Positions 27,708-41,880 of a stretch of DNA of 64,000 bases are shown here, in pieces. Below the pieces are notes generated by a model. The model was not told the DNA's origin. It searched no databases and saw only the letters and a program-made list of their open reading frames with translations. Position 1 is the first letter of the stretch. Each line of letters begins with the position of its first letter. This DNA comes from Neelides folsomi (Eukaryota > Arthropoda > Collembola > Neelipleona > Neelidae). The position numbers were made by a program, and so were the translations under genes. The DNA is taken from the NCBI GenBank assembly GCA_034687125.1, contig JAQGBZ010000262.1, forward strand, positions 24,380 through 88,379. Direction: 5' to 3'.

Positions 27708-28820
27708 TTACTGATATTCCATTCCCATATTTATATAAGGAATTGCTATAAAAGTGTTTAAACATTTATCATAATGAAGTAGAATACATTTTCGGATAAT
27801 TTTTTCTTTAGAACAATTTAATGACTCAGATAGTACTGCACAATAGAAAATTGACAAATCAGAACTTTTAATAGGGTAATTATAAACATCACTATATTTA
27901 AGAAACTTTCTACATAGTACAGTATTTTTGTAGACTGTTTCAACAACTACAATAGATTTTTCATTTGTTAGATAATTATTATTCGATTTATCGCTTATTT
28001 CTATTGTACCTAATTTGCTTTCTAATTCACTAAAATTAGGAAAACTAAATGTATTATTTTCAATAACTCTTTTAATCACTTGCTCTAAAGGATTAACATT
28101 TGTCCTAACGTATTTTTTAATAACCCTCATGAAATTTTCAAATACAAATGCTGAACAATTATCCAAAGATCCATAGTTAAGGGCGTCTTCATTAATGTGT
28201 AACAAAGAATGAAAATTGTATACAATAAATTCTTTAGAATAATAAGTTGACATTAAGTTAACAAATTCATTAAGTAAAGATTTAGCAAAATTATTCCATG
28301 TGAGATCAGAAGTTTTATGACTCAATAATACATAAATTCCAACATGTAATAATAAAAAGTGTTTATACAACTTGTCTGATAAATTAGATTTTAACGCTAT
28401 TGGACCAGTATATAATAAAAAGGTTCTAAGTTCAGTAGCTTTATAATGGACAATTTCTCTTATTGTTCGAGGCTTTCTAGGAAAATCAGAAGAAATATTT
28501 TTTTAAATTTTCAATTCAGAGATTGAGTTAATGATTAATCTATTTAATTTAAAGGGAAGTGGACCGTTTACCCAAATATGAATAATTTTTTTAACTATAC
28601 TTAAACAAACCAAATGTATATAATCTAACGGTATTTGAGTAACAAGATCAATATTTACTGATATAAATGGACTAACCCCAGTATGATGATTTATATTAAA
28701 TTGATTTCTAAAACTCAAATTAGATTTAGAATAATTACCTCTTTTGTTTAATAATATTTTGTGATATTTATTACTCCATCCTCCATTTAATATCACAACA
28801 TTCGCAGGAATTATAACCAT
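27708..28820 (-). pseudogene. Broken transposon-derived transposase (arthropod DUF4218-like type)
   Basis: Two adjacent minus-strand frames belong to one former gene. The upstream part (28820-28503) contains HHTGVSPFISVNIDLVTQIP and PLDYIHLVCLSIVKK. The downstream part, readable from about 28500 to the stop at 27708, contains FPRKPRTIREIVHYKATELR, FLLYTGPIAL, HSLLHINEDALNYGSLDNCS and FENFMRVIKKYVR. The order and motifs are typical of a large family of transposon proteins common in arthropod genomes, related to the DUF4218 part of CACTA-like transposases; the family name is from memory. A one-base frame break at about 28500 separates the halves, and the N-terminal catalytic part is absent because the frame starts right at the element's terminal repeat. 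It is not functional. Confidence 0.75.
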
Positions 28821-28844
28821 ATTTGTTACAACGCTACGGGGGTA

Positions 28845-31800
28845 TCTATTATGAATTTATTATAAGTACAGTGATCCTTAATCATGGACACTCATATTGT
28901 AAAATAATCATTGTAATATCCCAAATGTCAATAACGGAAGTTTTTGGAATAAAAAGGATATTATTATCCTTATAATGATTTTTCCAAGAAGTTTTGAGAA
29001 GAGAAATAGCGGATGTTGAGATTCACATTGATGAGAACTTAAGATATGAAATGAAAGCTCAGGGATAATCCCTTGAGATGTGACATGTAACCAAAATCAA
29101 ATTCCCAATATAAAACTTTCCCCATGCTGAATGGCCAGAGTGGATATCCAATATGTATAATCCAATCCTCCCAAAAGGTTCTCTGAAGGTAAATACTCAG
29201 GAAGAAGGATTGAATATTTCTCAAGTAAGGTATGGTATGTAGGTATTTTTTATAGGCCCATTTCTTTATAACTTGAACTGTGTGGGAAGTATGTAGAAAA
29301 TGAATTCTAGGCACGATGGGAAACCGAAGAAGAATCTCTTTCCTAGGGAGAAATATTATAAGGATTCAATCTCATCGGAGGAAAGATCATCATCGGCCTT
29401 TTGGTCTCGGAAACTTTCTCCAATTCTTTCCGGCCATTGTTCAATGATTCCTCTCTTTCACCATACTTCCTCTTCTATCATCTTTCTGACTCTTCCATTC
29501 AAAAAACGTATTTCATGTTTTATTGCACGTGCCAGAAAAGTGAATATTCCTGAAATGAATCTATGAATGAGAAATGTATAGTATACATTGTGAAGACAAA
29601 TTGAAGTCGGGAGTTCCAAATTTTCTTTGTCGTTCTTTACTCCCACATTCAATCCATTTTTTCATGAATTCTTATTTTGGCTTCCTTTTATGTTTGGATC
29701 AATCGTTAGATCATACAACGGCCTTTCGAATTGCGTGCTTACAATTTAACAAATTAGGAAAAATCTTAGGTATACTTATACTGTTACTCATGTCAGATTA
29801 TGTATCTGAAATATGTACCATATGTATGATACATATATTTTAGAGTTATTTTAGAGTTTTAAAATCTTTCGATATGTAAAGTAACAATAGTTTTGAAATT
29901 CAAATCCCTACTACCTGAATAAGAAAAGGTAGATAAGTATTAATATAATGTAGGCGTATGTATTGATTTTCAATACATTATGAATACTGTTGCTTATTAC
30001 AGAATTTATTCTTTTCCTTTGATAAAAGAAATTTGGTAGTCTCGTGAAACGAATATAGCTAGAGGGATCCTATACTAAATATTAGGTATTACATGTAAAA
30101 GGAAGGATATGGTGAGTAAAACCCGGAATATGGATTAAATTATTCTCTAAAAGCCCTACGTCGGTCCGGATGAGGGCCTCGAAGCATCTTTCGAATTGTA
30201 GAAGGGAGAAATGATGCAGAGAGATGAAGATAATGGGCCTTCTGCAAATGGGTAAGGACATGAAGATGAAAATGGGAGCTCTCTGACTCTCAGTTTTGTC
30301 ATCTTTTCGTTTTGAGGTCTCCTCAGGTTTGCGTCTCAAGGAGGAACAATCTTCTCTTGATGAGGGTGTAAAGACTTTCTTCACTCCATTGCCCCATAAA
30401 GTAAAGTATACACGTCTTTATTTTGCAAGGAAAGTATTAAAAAGGACCCGCCGGATCACCCGGATTTCACGGCCTTCACTGAGCTGGAACGGGAGGAAAA
30501 AGCCATTCGATCAAACGACTCCTCATTAATTCCTCCCATTCCATGGAATTCAGTCGCGGCGAATAGGGAATACCTCTTTTACATCTCCTCCTCTCACATC
30601 ATTCTCTCTTCCTGGTCCTCTCAGTTCTTTGGATTAATCTCCAACAGTAGTAGTGGAGAGGAAAGGATTATATGATTTTGAGAATGCGGAGAAATCCATC
30701 TGTTTCATCATCAGCCACTTGTCACGGGACTTTTGGGAGTTAAGCCGTCTCTCCCGAAGAAATTCAATAATGGGATATTTTCGGAGATAAATGAAATGAT
30801 TCCTTTTCGATGGAGCAATTATGAGTCTCATCAATCACTCAAGGCTTCCGCTAAGGAACTTTGAGAACCCATGCATCCAATCACATGCCATTCATCACTT
30901 CACATCACAAATCCACCTATCCGTCCGAACTTAAACATTCCTTAATCTCCGCTCTCCCGTTGACAAATTCTCACGGTCTCACATTACATTTACATACAAA
31001 GTCTTAAATGGAATACTCTCATGCATGCCTCCAGCAAACGATAAGTCTTTATAACATTATTTGAGCGATTAAACAGGGGAAAACTCAATTTCCATCATTG
31101 ATTTCAATTTCTTATGGCTCATTTAACAAATATTTGGAAATACTTATCTGGGCTCAACATGTCAACTTGTTGTTTTATTGGGAATTTATTCTTCAAGTTG
31201 AGATTTAATGATGACAAGAAATTCTTATGCAGCAACATAGACCTGAGTGCTATCATACTAACTAATAAATATTCGAGATCCCAGTTAATTTATGGATATG
31301 GAAAGACTGAAACTAATAAAATTTCCTACTTGTTTCTGAAACTTGATAATCTCTTTTATTTGCGGAATGACTAATTCTCCACATTAAATTCTACCTATGC
31401 AAATGTATTATGTATAGCTTGCAAATGACTGTAAAACAGTAAGTGAAGCAATTTGTAATGCTAAAACAAACAAAGGACTTATAATATAATTGCTTTTTGC
31501 ATTATAAAACACAATTTTGAATTATAATATTATAATATGATAAAATTAAAAATTCCAAGACGGACATGACAAATCATTAAATAGTGGCCTTTGACTAACT
31601 TTTCAAGATTTCCGTCCTGAAAATTCTCGGATTTTATCAATATTAATTAAAATTAATGAACTCGTTATAAATGAATAATTTAAAAGAGACTGTTATTTAC
31701 TTAAAGGATACTAAATACTTTCTACACAATCTCCTTGAGTAAACTCTTCTCGTTCTCGACTTTAAATCTTTTTTTCAAACTATAGTTCGTGTTTGAACTC

Positions 31801-34800
31801 TTGAACTTAATCTTACATACGACATAAATAATTGATCTGCCTATTCATTATCTATTTAGTCTTCTTTTGATGAATGAGAATTTTGAATATACTTAAAGTT
31901 AGTATGTTAGTTGGGACAGAAGTGGAACTGATATTTAATTTTAAATTATCCACTTCCCAAGTTTCTGCAAAGACAAACTGCTGTTTAGGAATTGTCATTG
32001 AAGAAGCAGGAACCGAGAGATGGAAAGGATAAGTTGTGGAATAAAGGAGGGAAATGGAAGGAAGTTTTCTGTGGGTTGACTGTTGTCATCATTTTGAGAA
32101 CTCCTGCTGCTAATCTCAAGATCTCATCCCTTCAGTCTCCAAACTCCTTTCTAACTCATTATGATGACTTTCTAATTATTTGGACAAATATATTTGTGAG
32201 TAAGTAATCTGCAGCAGACTCCAAGAAATTAAAGAGAGAATTGAGTGGATTTGATATTTTAAGTCCCAATTCTCCGCTTCTTGCATTGATCACCAAGAAG
32301 AGGAATTCACTCAAGCTCAGAACCAGAACACTAGAAGTTTGAAGAAGGAGGTTCAAATCGTCTTTTAAGCGCTTCGTTTCTAACTAATTAGATTCCCCTC
32401 AGGCTATGTAATTATTCATCCTTCTCCGCGCTGCTTTGTAAACTTTCTCCCATTCCCAGAATATGAAATTGTCAACTGTGCCTTACGCCTTTATAATTGG
32501 ACTTTGAATACGAAGGGAAGTTACACCATATCATTAATATAATATTAATTGTCGAAGGATACAATTTACATAATATGCACAAGGTATTCATGCTTCAATA
32601 AATTTTGTATAATAATATAGAGTACTGACAGTGTGTAGTAGTTCTATGTACTTATTATTTAATACCATACCTAGTAAAAGGTACAGTATGTGTATTGTAC
32701 ATAAAGCATTACAATGTATAGTAGATTCTCTATCTTTTACGATATGCCAATTATATAATAATGGTTGATCTATATTACATATCTGTAACACATTCTCTCA
32801 TATGATATAAGCTTGATCGAAAATAATAACTTTTAAAGGTTTACTGTGTATATTTTAGCATTTTTCTTTGGCTCATTAAAATTGAAATTCTTTTTTTATA
32901 TTTTCAATTCAAACAAGGAAATTTTTTGGAGTCAACTTGCCTAAAGGAAATTGTATAGAAAATATAATAGGACAAAGGATTACAAACCAGGGTAAGACTA
33001 CATATAAAAGAGTGATAGTTTATTAACTTCAAAGGAACCATGAAACTTGCGAGTTACGCAACTTATAGCATGCTTTTGGAAACCTGTGTGTAGCCTATTC
33101 TTTGTATTATGAACAAGAATGTAAAGCGATGTCAGGATATTATGTTGTTTATTATGCATATCTTTTTTAAGTAAAACAAGTAATGTGGTTTTCAGCATCT
33201 TGCCTCTTTAAAAGAAGCATGTAAACCTTAGAATGAAAAGAGAATTTGAGAGAAAGGAAGAGAAATGAATGTTCGTCAGAGGACAAATAGTAGCTAATTT
33301 TCCGGCTCATGTCCTCCGTAGCTTTGCACCCAATCGAGAATAACATCAGTGACCACAAGGCCCATCAACTCTTCCGAACACATTGCTCCATTAAAAATAA
33401 TAGAACAAGGATATTCCAACATTAAACATTTCCTTTTCCATTTGTGTTGTCCCATATAATCACTTGCATTCCATGTCCTTGGAATGCATGTGCGACAAGA
33501 GTCTATAAAATAAAAGTAATGCTGTGAGTGATAAGAAAATACAATGATTTAATTTAAAAAATAGTAATTGAATTAGTTTTATTCTGATGCCTTTTTTACT
33601 ATTGTATTCTTAAAATGAAAGATACACACAATATTTTTTAAGCACAGATAGATACTTATATTAATGCTCTTTATTTGTGATACCTACTTCTTGTTTTTAC
33701 ATTAACTGATACTTAACTATGAGTTGGTACATTAGTTATTATTTAACACTTACCTTCTTGTTTTTTTAATTTTAGAATTGGTAACACATTTCAAAAATTT
33801 CCATTTCGTTTCAGTCTTCTGATTAAATATTCTAATTTGCTCAAATGGGATTTCTTTATTGCCTATTGGGTGTAAAGATCGAATTTGATGTTTTAGTTTG
33901 AATGGGAAGGTTTGTAAGTCATGCAGAAGAATTTACAATTAGTCGAAGTTGGGGACTGCAATATGAGACAATGAAAAGAGATTTTACAGTTCTGTATAAT
34001 AGCCGCGTGTTCTTTGAAACAGGAGACATTAGTGTTAATTAAATATCTCTTAAATTGAAATTATTTGGTTTGGAATTGGTGCTGGAAGTGGAATTAGGTG
34101 GACCTAAATGCGTCCTTGTTTACAAAGCCTCATATCTTCCTATCTGCCATTTACAGGGGTTGTAATTGTTAGAAGTGTCGGAGTTCCTCAGATGGTGATC
34201 CTTCCAATTTATTTCACTCCCCCTCTCTTCTATACTCAATATTTTCTCTTCTCACTTACGCAAAGTGAAAGGGTTCCAGAAAAGCGATCCGTCCAGAGAA
34301 AATATCGATTCCTTTCCTAACAATTTTATCATCCCTTCCACTCACGTACCTATTCTTCAATCTCGTTTAGAAACCGCAACCAGTAGGAAGAAACTTAGAA
34401 AAGTGGGGTTTAAAATTCTCTCTAAATGTTGACTTGATTTCTTCTTGTTCCCGTTATTGCTCATTAACCTAAAATTTAATGAATTTAATCCTTTGCTCTG
34501 CTCGCAGACTACATAATCCTCTCTCACTAAGTATGAATTAAATAACTCGAATTTAACCAAATGGCTCAACACAAAAGTTTGTAATAAATCTCATAGAATT
34601 TAATGGTAAACTCCCACAAATCTCTTTCATATAACACTGATACATTTATAAAATGTACTATGTATAATACCATATTCTTATATAGTCTCTAATACGTCAC
34701 AGTACTTTTAGCAAGATTAAATAATATTAAATAAATACATTCATAATAATAATAATTCATTCATTCACTTTACATAGGTATAAACATTATAAAATTAAAA

Positions 34801-37800
34801 AATATGAAACATAAAATTTAAACCTGATACATTTTATCCCACCTAACTTAAGTACTAGAGATAGATACAATTGTCGAACCGCTGAACCTACGAAACAATT
34901 ATAAAGTATACGTAATATACACAATGGTTGTGTAATGACGTTGATAAACTTTATTAATGAAATATATGGGTGGTCCGTATTGGCACGAGTCGGTCTGAAA
35001 TAATGAATGAAAAAGATATTAAAAGGAGCAGAACAGAGGCTTCATTTATGTCCTTTGGTGAGTGAAAGTAAAGTCATATTTATAATCTCGAGCTCTATAC
35101 GATACACTTTATTTATATGGTATTTCAATATAAAGTTGTAGAAAGGTCATTTCAACATAGGTCTGATCCTCATTGTATAACAACAAAAGGGAACGTATTT
35201 TGGAAAATGAGAATTTTCAATTACAAGACGGGGGTTGGAAAATAATGATGAATGTCTTTTCATTTCCCGAGACTCTCATTTTATCTCTGGTAATTCGGAA
35301 TGGGTAGGTCACTCTAAATAAATAATGTGCGAGGAAACAGCTTTCTCGTCCCATCCCTGTTTACTTATTATGAAGAATTAAATTTTCCACTGGCTAATAT
35401 TATAAATTATAAGAACCTAAATATATATCTGGGTATTATAAAATAAATACAAACTAAAATATTGCATGACTCACAAGGGACGCAATAATGTGCGTTTTAA
35501 TTATATTTATTTAGCTTACGGGTTAAAGTGCACTAACAATAATTAACCAAATAAATGTAACGCTCAAAAACCATTATTTTGTTATCAGATATTAAATATT
35601 ATAGGAATCTTTATGAAATTTCTCTAGTACATCTTCGTAAGACTAATAAGATGAAAATAAGATAAAAAAAGTCTTTATTTTTTCCTTTTACCGTCGTTAT
35701 AATGGGGGAGATTGCTGAAGGATCGTAATCCAAATCTAAGGGAATGGATCATTTCCTCTTCCTTCCCACTTTCAATGGGGAATTTTGTTTTCTCACGAGA
35801 TTCCGCCTATTGGAGTCGATAAAGGTTGTAAGTTCCGAGTCTTCCGAGAGTATCGGAAGAACATAAAAGAGCATGAGGCCAATTTAATTTGGACCACTGG
35901 GGTTTATTGCTTTTCCTGCCTCCTATATTCGGAAAGAAAGGAGAAAGTACGTGATTTCCGAATATCTTTCTTATTCATCTCACCTTATCGTGTGATCATC
36001 CCTTGTTTATATCCAAACACCCGCTCCGAACCCCAAGAGTGAGTGAAATAATGAGAAGGAGAAGAGATGGAAAAGAGTAGCGAATCCTATATACACTTAT
36101 TCCATTACTCCCATTTCTCCCACACCTGAATTCATATTCTACCACAACTAGCATACATAAGTACATGAGTACATAGTTGTGTGCGAATTTATATATGACA
36201 TGAGCATAAATCGGATTACATGAAAAAACTTCTACGTCTCAACATCTCACGATCAAGAAACGATGAATGTTCTTTTCCTTATTAGTAGGCTCAAAATGAG
36301 AGATATAAATGATATAATAGAAGAAGTGAGAAAAACTTCATCCTTCTCAAGAGTTCTCCGTCGCCGATGAGGTTTCTCTCTGAATGTGAGTAGTAAAATG
36401 CCCAATTCCAACCCTCCTTATCTTGGCCATATTTCGGCGTCTGAGAAGTTTAATCATTTCGTGTGTGGAAGATGTCTCATTCTTCCTCCAAGTTTATGAA
36501 GGATTCTTAAGGGCACGGAGTCGAGGAGTTGGAAGGAGTCATAATCGTTGAGGAAGAACTCTTAAACACACTTCACCCACCCTCAATCGCCTCTCGAAAC
36601 TAAATGAACTTCTTTAGACTCCTCCATCTTACCTCTTTGAAACATTAGAATCTCAGACGAGAGTGGCTCTATATAATACATGGATGCCTTAGGATTCCAA
36701 AATTTCCTATTATATGAAAAATGGACTTAAAATTACAATGTTTCTCAATTATATCTGTAGATGCTTTTAATTAAAAGAAGAATAAAATGAAATTGCGAGG
36801 GAAAGTATTAAGACATGAGTGAGAATGACCATCATTTATTTATACGCATTAATCCACAAAAGATGGATTGATAATATTATATGATTTATGAAGATAAAAT
36901 ACTTATTAGCAGATAATACTTTATTAATTAATTATTAACATGTTATATTGAATATTTATGTTTAGGCTACACACATATAAATTAAATATTTCACTTTATA
37001 GCAAAAGTATTTTTAGATTTGTCACTATTCCTGATTGATGAGTAAGGAAACTTTACTTGAGAAATCAAATTAACGTGTCAGATGTTTAATTGAAATGTCT
37101 GAGGAAACTGGATTTGTGTGTCTCATGACCGTATGTATTCAGTAATGAATTAGAATCTAAGTACACATTTTACTAAATTTTAATGTTTGAATATTTTGCT
37201 TTATCTTATTAAGATATTAACTTAAGATTCTCATAAGAAATTCAATTAAAGTTTGGAATAAAGCCATTAGATCTGATCGTTATTTCCTTTAAAGCCAATT
37301 ACCTACGTAGATATAGGCTCGCATAGAGCAGTAACAAGTTCCGACCTTTACCCAAATCAAATTATGAAACGCAGTGAAAGGGTCGGATAAGAAATGAGTG
37401 TGGAAAGTATGCGGAATTTATTCACGAGAGTGTGAAAGGTAAGCCATTAGAGGAACCCCATTTATTCCAAGAGTCAAATTACCATTAGGCTCCTTCTGTA
37501 TTGTAAATCTCCTTTTCCTTTACGGATCCTATTGAGATGCTCGCAGGGCACAGATGACATTTTACCCCCAAATCTCCTTCTTTCAATGCTTAATATCCAT
37601 ATACCTATTCACTATTCATCCTCCTTTCGGATTAATACTTAAAAACAGACGTTTGGGACTCATCCTGTGATCTTTGATTATTCTCTAAATAGGCGTCATT
37701 AGTTGGATTAAATTCTCCAACTTGGCCCTTAATTGTGAGTTAAGAACGAGGCGGATATAATAAGGTATACTTAATTTCAAAAATGGGAAAGCGTGTATTA

Positions 37801-39734
37801 TATAAAAGGATGTAAATAAAATGCAAACACACATCCGCTCCTTTCAACTTCCGTTTCGTAGTTTTATGAAATAGGAAGGCTATGTAGCTCTAAGAGGAAT
37901 TTACTTTTATTATTCGGGCGACGTTCTAAGCTTTTATTTTATAACAACAATATCTTAACTGGATGTGGAGCCTTAAAGTGTATTCTATTACTAAACTGCA
38001 AGCTCGCTGAATTCTATCCCTCTCAAGCTATGTCTGATATATAAACCTTTTCTTCTTCTCGAAGAAAAGGTTAAGAGTTCGACCTTCTTCAATAGCTGAG
38101 AAAGAATCAAAGGATTCATTCGTGGAAATACTAAACGAAAAGCACGAATTGCATTTTATGCAGAAGCACCGCAAGGAGAAAGCAAAATGTGCTGAAATGC
38201 ACGACAAGACTTTTGAGGGAACACTCAAAAAGATGAAGTAGATTTGCAGTGAAAAAAAATATTACATTTTAATTGTAGTTCATTAGTAGTGGCACGATAA
38301 GATGGGATTTTACCTTACTTGAAGAATGTTGAGCCGGCGGCGAGGATTCTCAATCTTTACGACTCTGCACTCCCGTTTCTTCAATCTTGAGTCAAAATTG
38401 AGAAAATGGAAGAGGAAATAGAATGGCTACTAGTACCGACGACAACGAGTGTGAAGAATTTGTTAAAAATCACTCTTGACTGTCACTTGAAATTCTCTGG
38501 TGTCTAAAGTAGGCGGAAGCTAAATTTGTCTTCAACACATTTCCTCTTTATAAGACGCAATGTTCGTAAATCATCGTGTCATCCTCGACAAAGACGACTT
38601 TCTTATTTTTGAACTCTCAATATAAGTGACAATATAAGCTGGTTAAATTCTTGTATAGTATATCCAACAATTAAGTTGTAAATAGAGGCTTAACAGTTTA
38701 TTATATTTGAAAGTATGATCGCCCTTATTATTTCCTTCCTTATCACAACAAATACCTCTCACGATAATTTGTAAGTCAAATGAAAATTTTATGATTGCAA
38801 TATAAAGGATAGTGGATTTATCCAGGAGAGTCGTGTAAGTGCATAGACGCAGGGAGTGTTGAATTGGAACTGGCGAGAGAGTAACTGATCCAAGAGGAAG
38901 GAATGAACAACGTGTTTTATACGAAGTTTGACGTTCCCTTTTACCCGGCTCTGTTGGTGTAAGGACATGAGCAGCTGGCAAAGTCTCCTTTAACTCCCAT
39001 CTCCACCTCAATTGTCAATTTTCGGAGACATTAGAAATGTCTTAACGGGATTCCTCAGCTTCGTGCGTAGAGCAGTGAGAGAGCTAAAGGTTAGAATGAA
39101 ACTTAAATTGGACCAATTTCCACTTTATTTATGCGACACTTAAATTTTAATAATGGAGCACATGGTTTTTTGCCCATTGCCGCCCACTATACCATACAAG
39201 TGCTTTTGGGGGTTCGAGTGGCTCAAAATCGACGAAATGGAAAGGTTGGAAAATAACGAATTGCTTGTGTCTCTCTCTTGGTCAAGAGAAGGAGAAAGGG
39301 TAGAAAGCCATCGAAGAGCCCATCTCGATCTTCATCCATCATTCACATCGTCTTTTTCTATTTCTTCTTCAATTGAAATTCTTGAATGTGTTTGGTAGAC
39401 AATAGTAATGTAAAAAATCGCAAAAGAGCTCTTGTATAACGTAAATATAATGTAAGACCTGTAAGAGCACTTCAAGGACCTTTTACTGCTTAAATACAAA
39501 ATTATTTAAACATTGATTCAACGATAATTGGAAGGTTTCTTAATATTTTCGCCTATTTTGCTTAGTTTTGTACATATGGTATATGATGCATAATTAATGA
39601 TAACAAAGATCTTATAAACAAGATTAAGAAATGAAGAGACGACTCTTTAAATATTTCTTAATAACTTGTGAAACGCAATGGAAGGAGAATACGTTTTAAT
39701 ATTATGTACATAATAATATAATGAAACCGACAAC
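28845..39734. other. Long gene-poor stretch
   Basis: About 11 kb without a gene I can name. The open frames are short and overlap on both strands. A locally GC-richer, coding-like segment at 30400-30670 is reported as a finding, but it has no recognisable domain, no clear donor site and a rival frame on the other strand. No tRNA, rRNA or intact transposon was seen. Confidence 0.5.
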
Positions 39735-39736
39735 TA

Positions 39737-40297
39737 CAGGGAGGGCCATAAGTATCTTTCTTTTTTTAATGGGCAACCATTTTAATGTGATTAGAGATAA
39801 AAATCTTTAAACATCGGCGATTTATGTTAAATGTATCCATCTACTATGAAGCAAACTAAAGACTGATATGGTTAAAGCGTAAATAAACGACAGCTACTTT
39901 TCTTTGAGAAAGCGCGAACTTTGGAACGCAATGGATAGGACGGGGCTCGACGAGGCGACGCTCTCTAGATCTCACTCTCTTGGACTTCTTTTTATGGGAT
40001 TTTATCAAAAGCAAGGTTTACGCCAAGAATCCATCAACACTTGCTGAAATCAGGCTGGAATAGTCGAAGCGTTTGCAGAAGTTCAGGTTGCTATGTGCAA
40101 ACGTGGATGTGAAGCTGTCGTTTGTTTGCGTTTGCAACGCTGCCTCGAAGCTGATGGAGTTCAAGTGACAAAATAATGTTACTGAATATATTATATAATA
40201 TATAAGCATTACCATTGCCAAATCTTAGAAAAATTAGTTAAAGATTAAAAGAGATACGAGCCGATTAAAAAAAGAAAGATACTTATGGCCCTCCTTG
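39737..40297. mobile_element. Internally deleted Tc1/mariner-like element
   Basis: Terminal inverted repeats of 34 bp (39737-39770 and 40264-40297), starting CAGGGAGGGCCATAAGTATC, differ at one base. TA flanks both sides (39735-39736 and 40298-40299), the superfamily's target duplication. The 493-bp interior keeps only the C-terminal part of a transposase on the plus strand. The element is therefore a non-autonomous deletion derivative. Near-identity of the ends suggests it is not very old. Confidence 0.9.
39932..40063 (+). pseudogene. Tc1/mariner-like transposase C-terminal relic
   Basis: The frame from TGG at 39932 to the TAG at 40061-40063 reads WIGRGSTRRRSLDLTLLDFF and then LWDFIKSKVYAKNPSTLAEI. 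This matches the arthropod transposase block of the type WIGRGxPRRWPPRSPDLTPLDFFLWGxxKxKVY, which carries the last catalytic acidic residue region of the DDE/D domain. Compared with that pattern the WPPRSP stretch has lost residues, and the frame ends shortly after AEIRLE, so the protein is dead. Upstream catalytic parts are gone. Confidence 0.82.
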
Positions 40298-40299
40298 TA

Positions 40300-41793
40300 A
40301 ATACAATAAGACTTGAATTATAAACATAAATTAGAATGAATTCGAATGAATAAGAATTCCTTTCTATGCTTTAATTGAAGTTTCGCAAGAAATTTCATCC
40401 AACCGCGCCTACAGTGATATTCCGCTATTCTAAAGGTTTTCCATTCCATCATGGAACTTTGCAGCATAGAAATTAATATATCATAATATGTTGTGTATCA
40501 TTCATTCATATACCCGTATTCACTGAAATATGTACTAACTTTAAACAAATATTTTGCAATACAGTTTGTTTATAATAATTCTTAGGATCGCTTAAGGATG
40601 TGGAATCTGAAAAATGAAAAAGTAACCAAAGTCTGTCTGTAATAAAAATGGCGTTTTAAATGAGATGGATCGATTGAGCTTGGAAGGTCAACAGTGAAGA
40701 ATTGTAAAGTTAAAGCCCCCACTCGACCTCTCACTCCTACATCACTTTGATGGGATTTGAAAGGAGGCTATAAATTCATTAGTCTCTTCTCCTTCTCATT
40801 ACTAATGAAAATTGATGCCTTCAATAGATCTCTTTCTTTTTTACCTTCTTAAACGATCACTCCATTCTTACCTTTCCTCATTTATAAACTAGAGAAAAAT
40901 CGGGAAGGGATTATATTTAAAACCACGAAGCTCTACCAAACTTGGATTTATTATGTCATACGTTATGTGCAAAAGACAATTGAGAATTGAACAACAACAC
41001 TGCATACAACACAACAGAATTGAAAATTAGCAATAGATCATAAATACGACAAATGGTGTTGCTACCATTTTACCCGTAATATGTTATGTATTCAGATCTT
41101 GTAAAGTTTAACTATAATCAAATGTCCCGCCGTCACCCTTACTCTTATTCAACGTTGAATTTTCAATCCCATAAACTTCAGACGTGAGAATAATTTTGGA
41201 ATTTTGATATTAAACTCGAGCAGTACAAACATTTATATGTATCTGCTCTGGAAATTCAATATTCGAATTTTACATGGACGGGATGGATCAATCCTGAATA
41301 ATTTTTTAATTAAAATCGACTCGACTCTTTAATTAAATTAATTAAATATTAAATACATATTTTGTATATGAGGACTAAGGACACATTCATCATGCGTTCA
41401 ACGCCGAAATTCGATCAATCAGTTAAGAGGGGCGATTTTCAACATTGTTCTAAAAGAGACAATATAGGATGAGTTTTTGAGCGCCGTTTAACCCATTCAA
41501 AAATTTCCTTTCTCCTTCTCATTGTCATTTGTCATTTCCTTTTCGGCGAAAAGTTTTCGCTTTCACTTTTATAATTTTTATTTCATCTCAATCAGTGAAG
41601 CAGAAGAACCCGCCAACTGTCATCTCCACTGCTGTCAACTTGTCGAGTTATTTGACAAATTTGCCTACTGCTAATTAAAATTGCATCATCAATATTAACA
41701 TCTAAATTAACTTTGAAAGCGGTAATTTTTAGGAAAGTGACTTTTTACACACAATAAACAAAAACATCAAGTTTTACAAATTGATCCGGGAAG
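40300..41793. other. Intergenic region upstream of METTL3
   Basis: No coding signal was recognised in this 1.5 kb. The METTL3 promoter and first untranslated exon should lie at its right end. A likely 5' UTR intron follows: donor GAAG|GTAATA at 41794 and acceptor TTTAG at 41879-41880, directly before the start codon. This is inferred from splice-site sequence only. Confidence 0.5.
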
Positions 41794-41880
41794 GTAATAA
41801 TAAATATACTCAACCAACGTATTACTTTTTAGATTTATTAAAGTCTTTAATATTTGCACTATTATTAACTCTTAATTTAG

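Larger units (their letters stand above)
27166..28842. mobile_element. TA-flanked inverted-repeat element with two transposase relics
   Basis: The ends are inverted repeats, CCCCAGTAGCGTCGGTAC on the left and CCCCCGTAGCGTTGTAAC (reverse complement) on the right, flanked by TA at 27164-27165 and 28843-28844. Inside are a hAT dimerisation-domain relic on the plus strand, a cluster of GAATATTCG motifs, and a broken transposase of a different type on the minus strand; each is listed separately. The broken frames show the copy is dead. The TA flank suggests Tc1/mariner-like integration, yet neither protein relic is of that class, so this may be a nested or composite insertion. Boundaries are supported by the repeats; the class is uncertain. 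Confidence 0.7.

Noticed and set aside
38643-39011. 122-codon minus-strand frame
   Set aside because: No domain, motif or splice signals; composition looks like chance translation.
40018-40221. 67-codon minus-strand frame
   Set aside because: It is the antisense shadow of the Tc1/mariner transposase relic on the plus strand.
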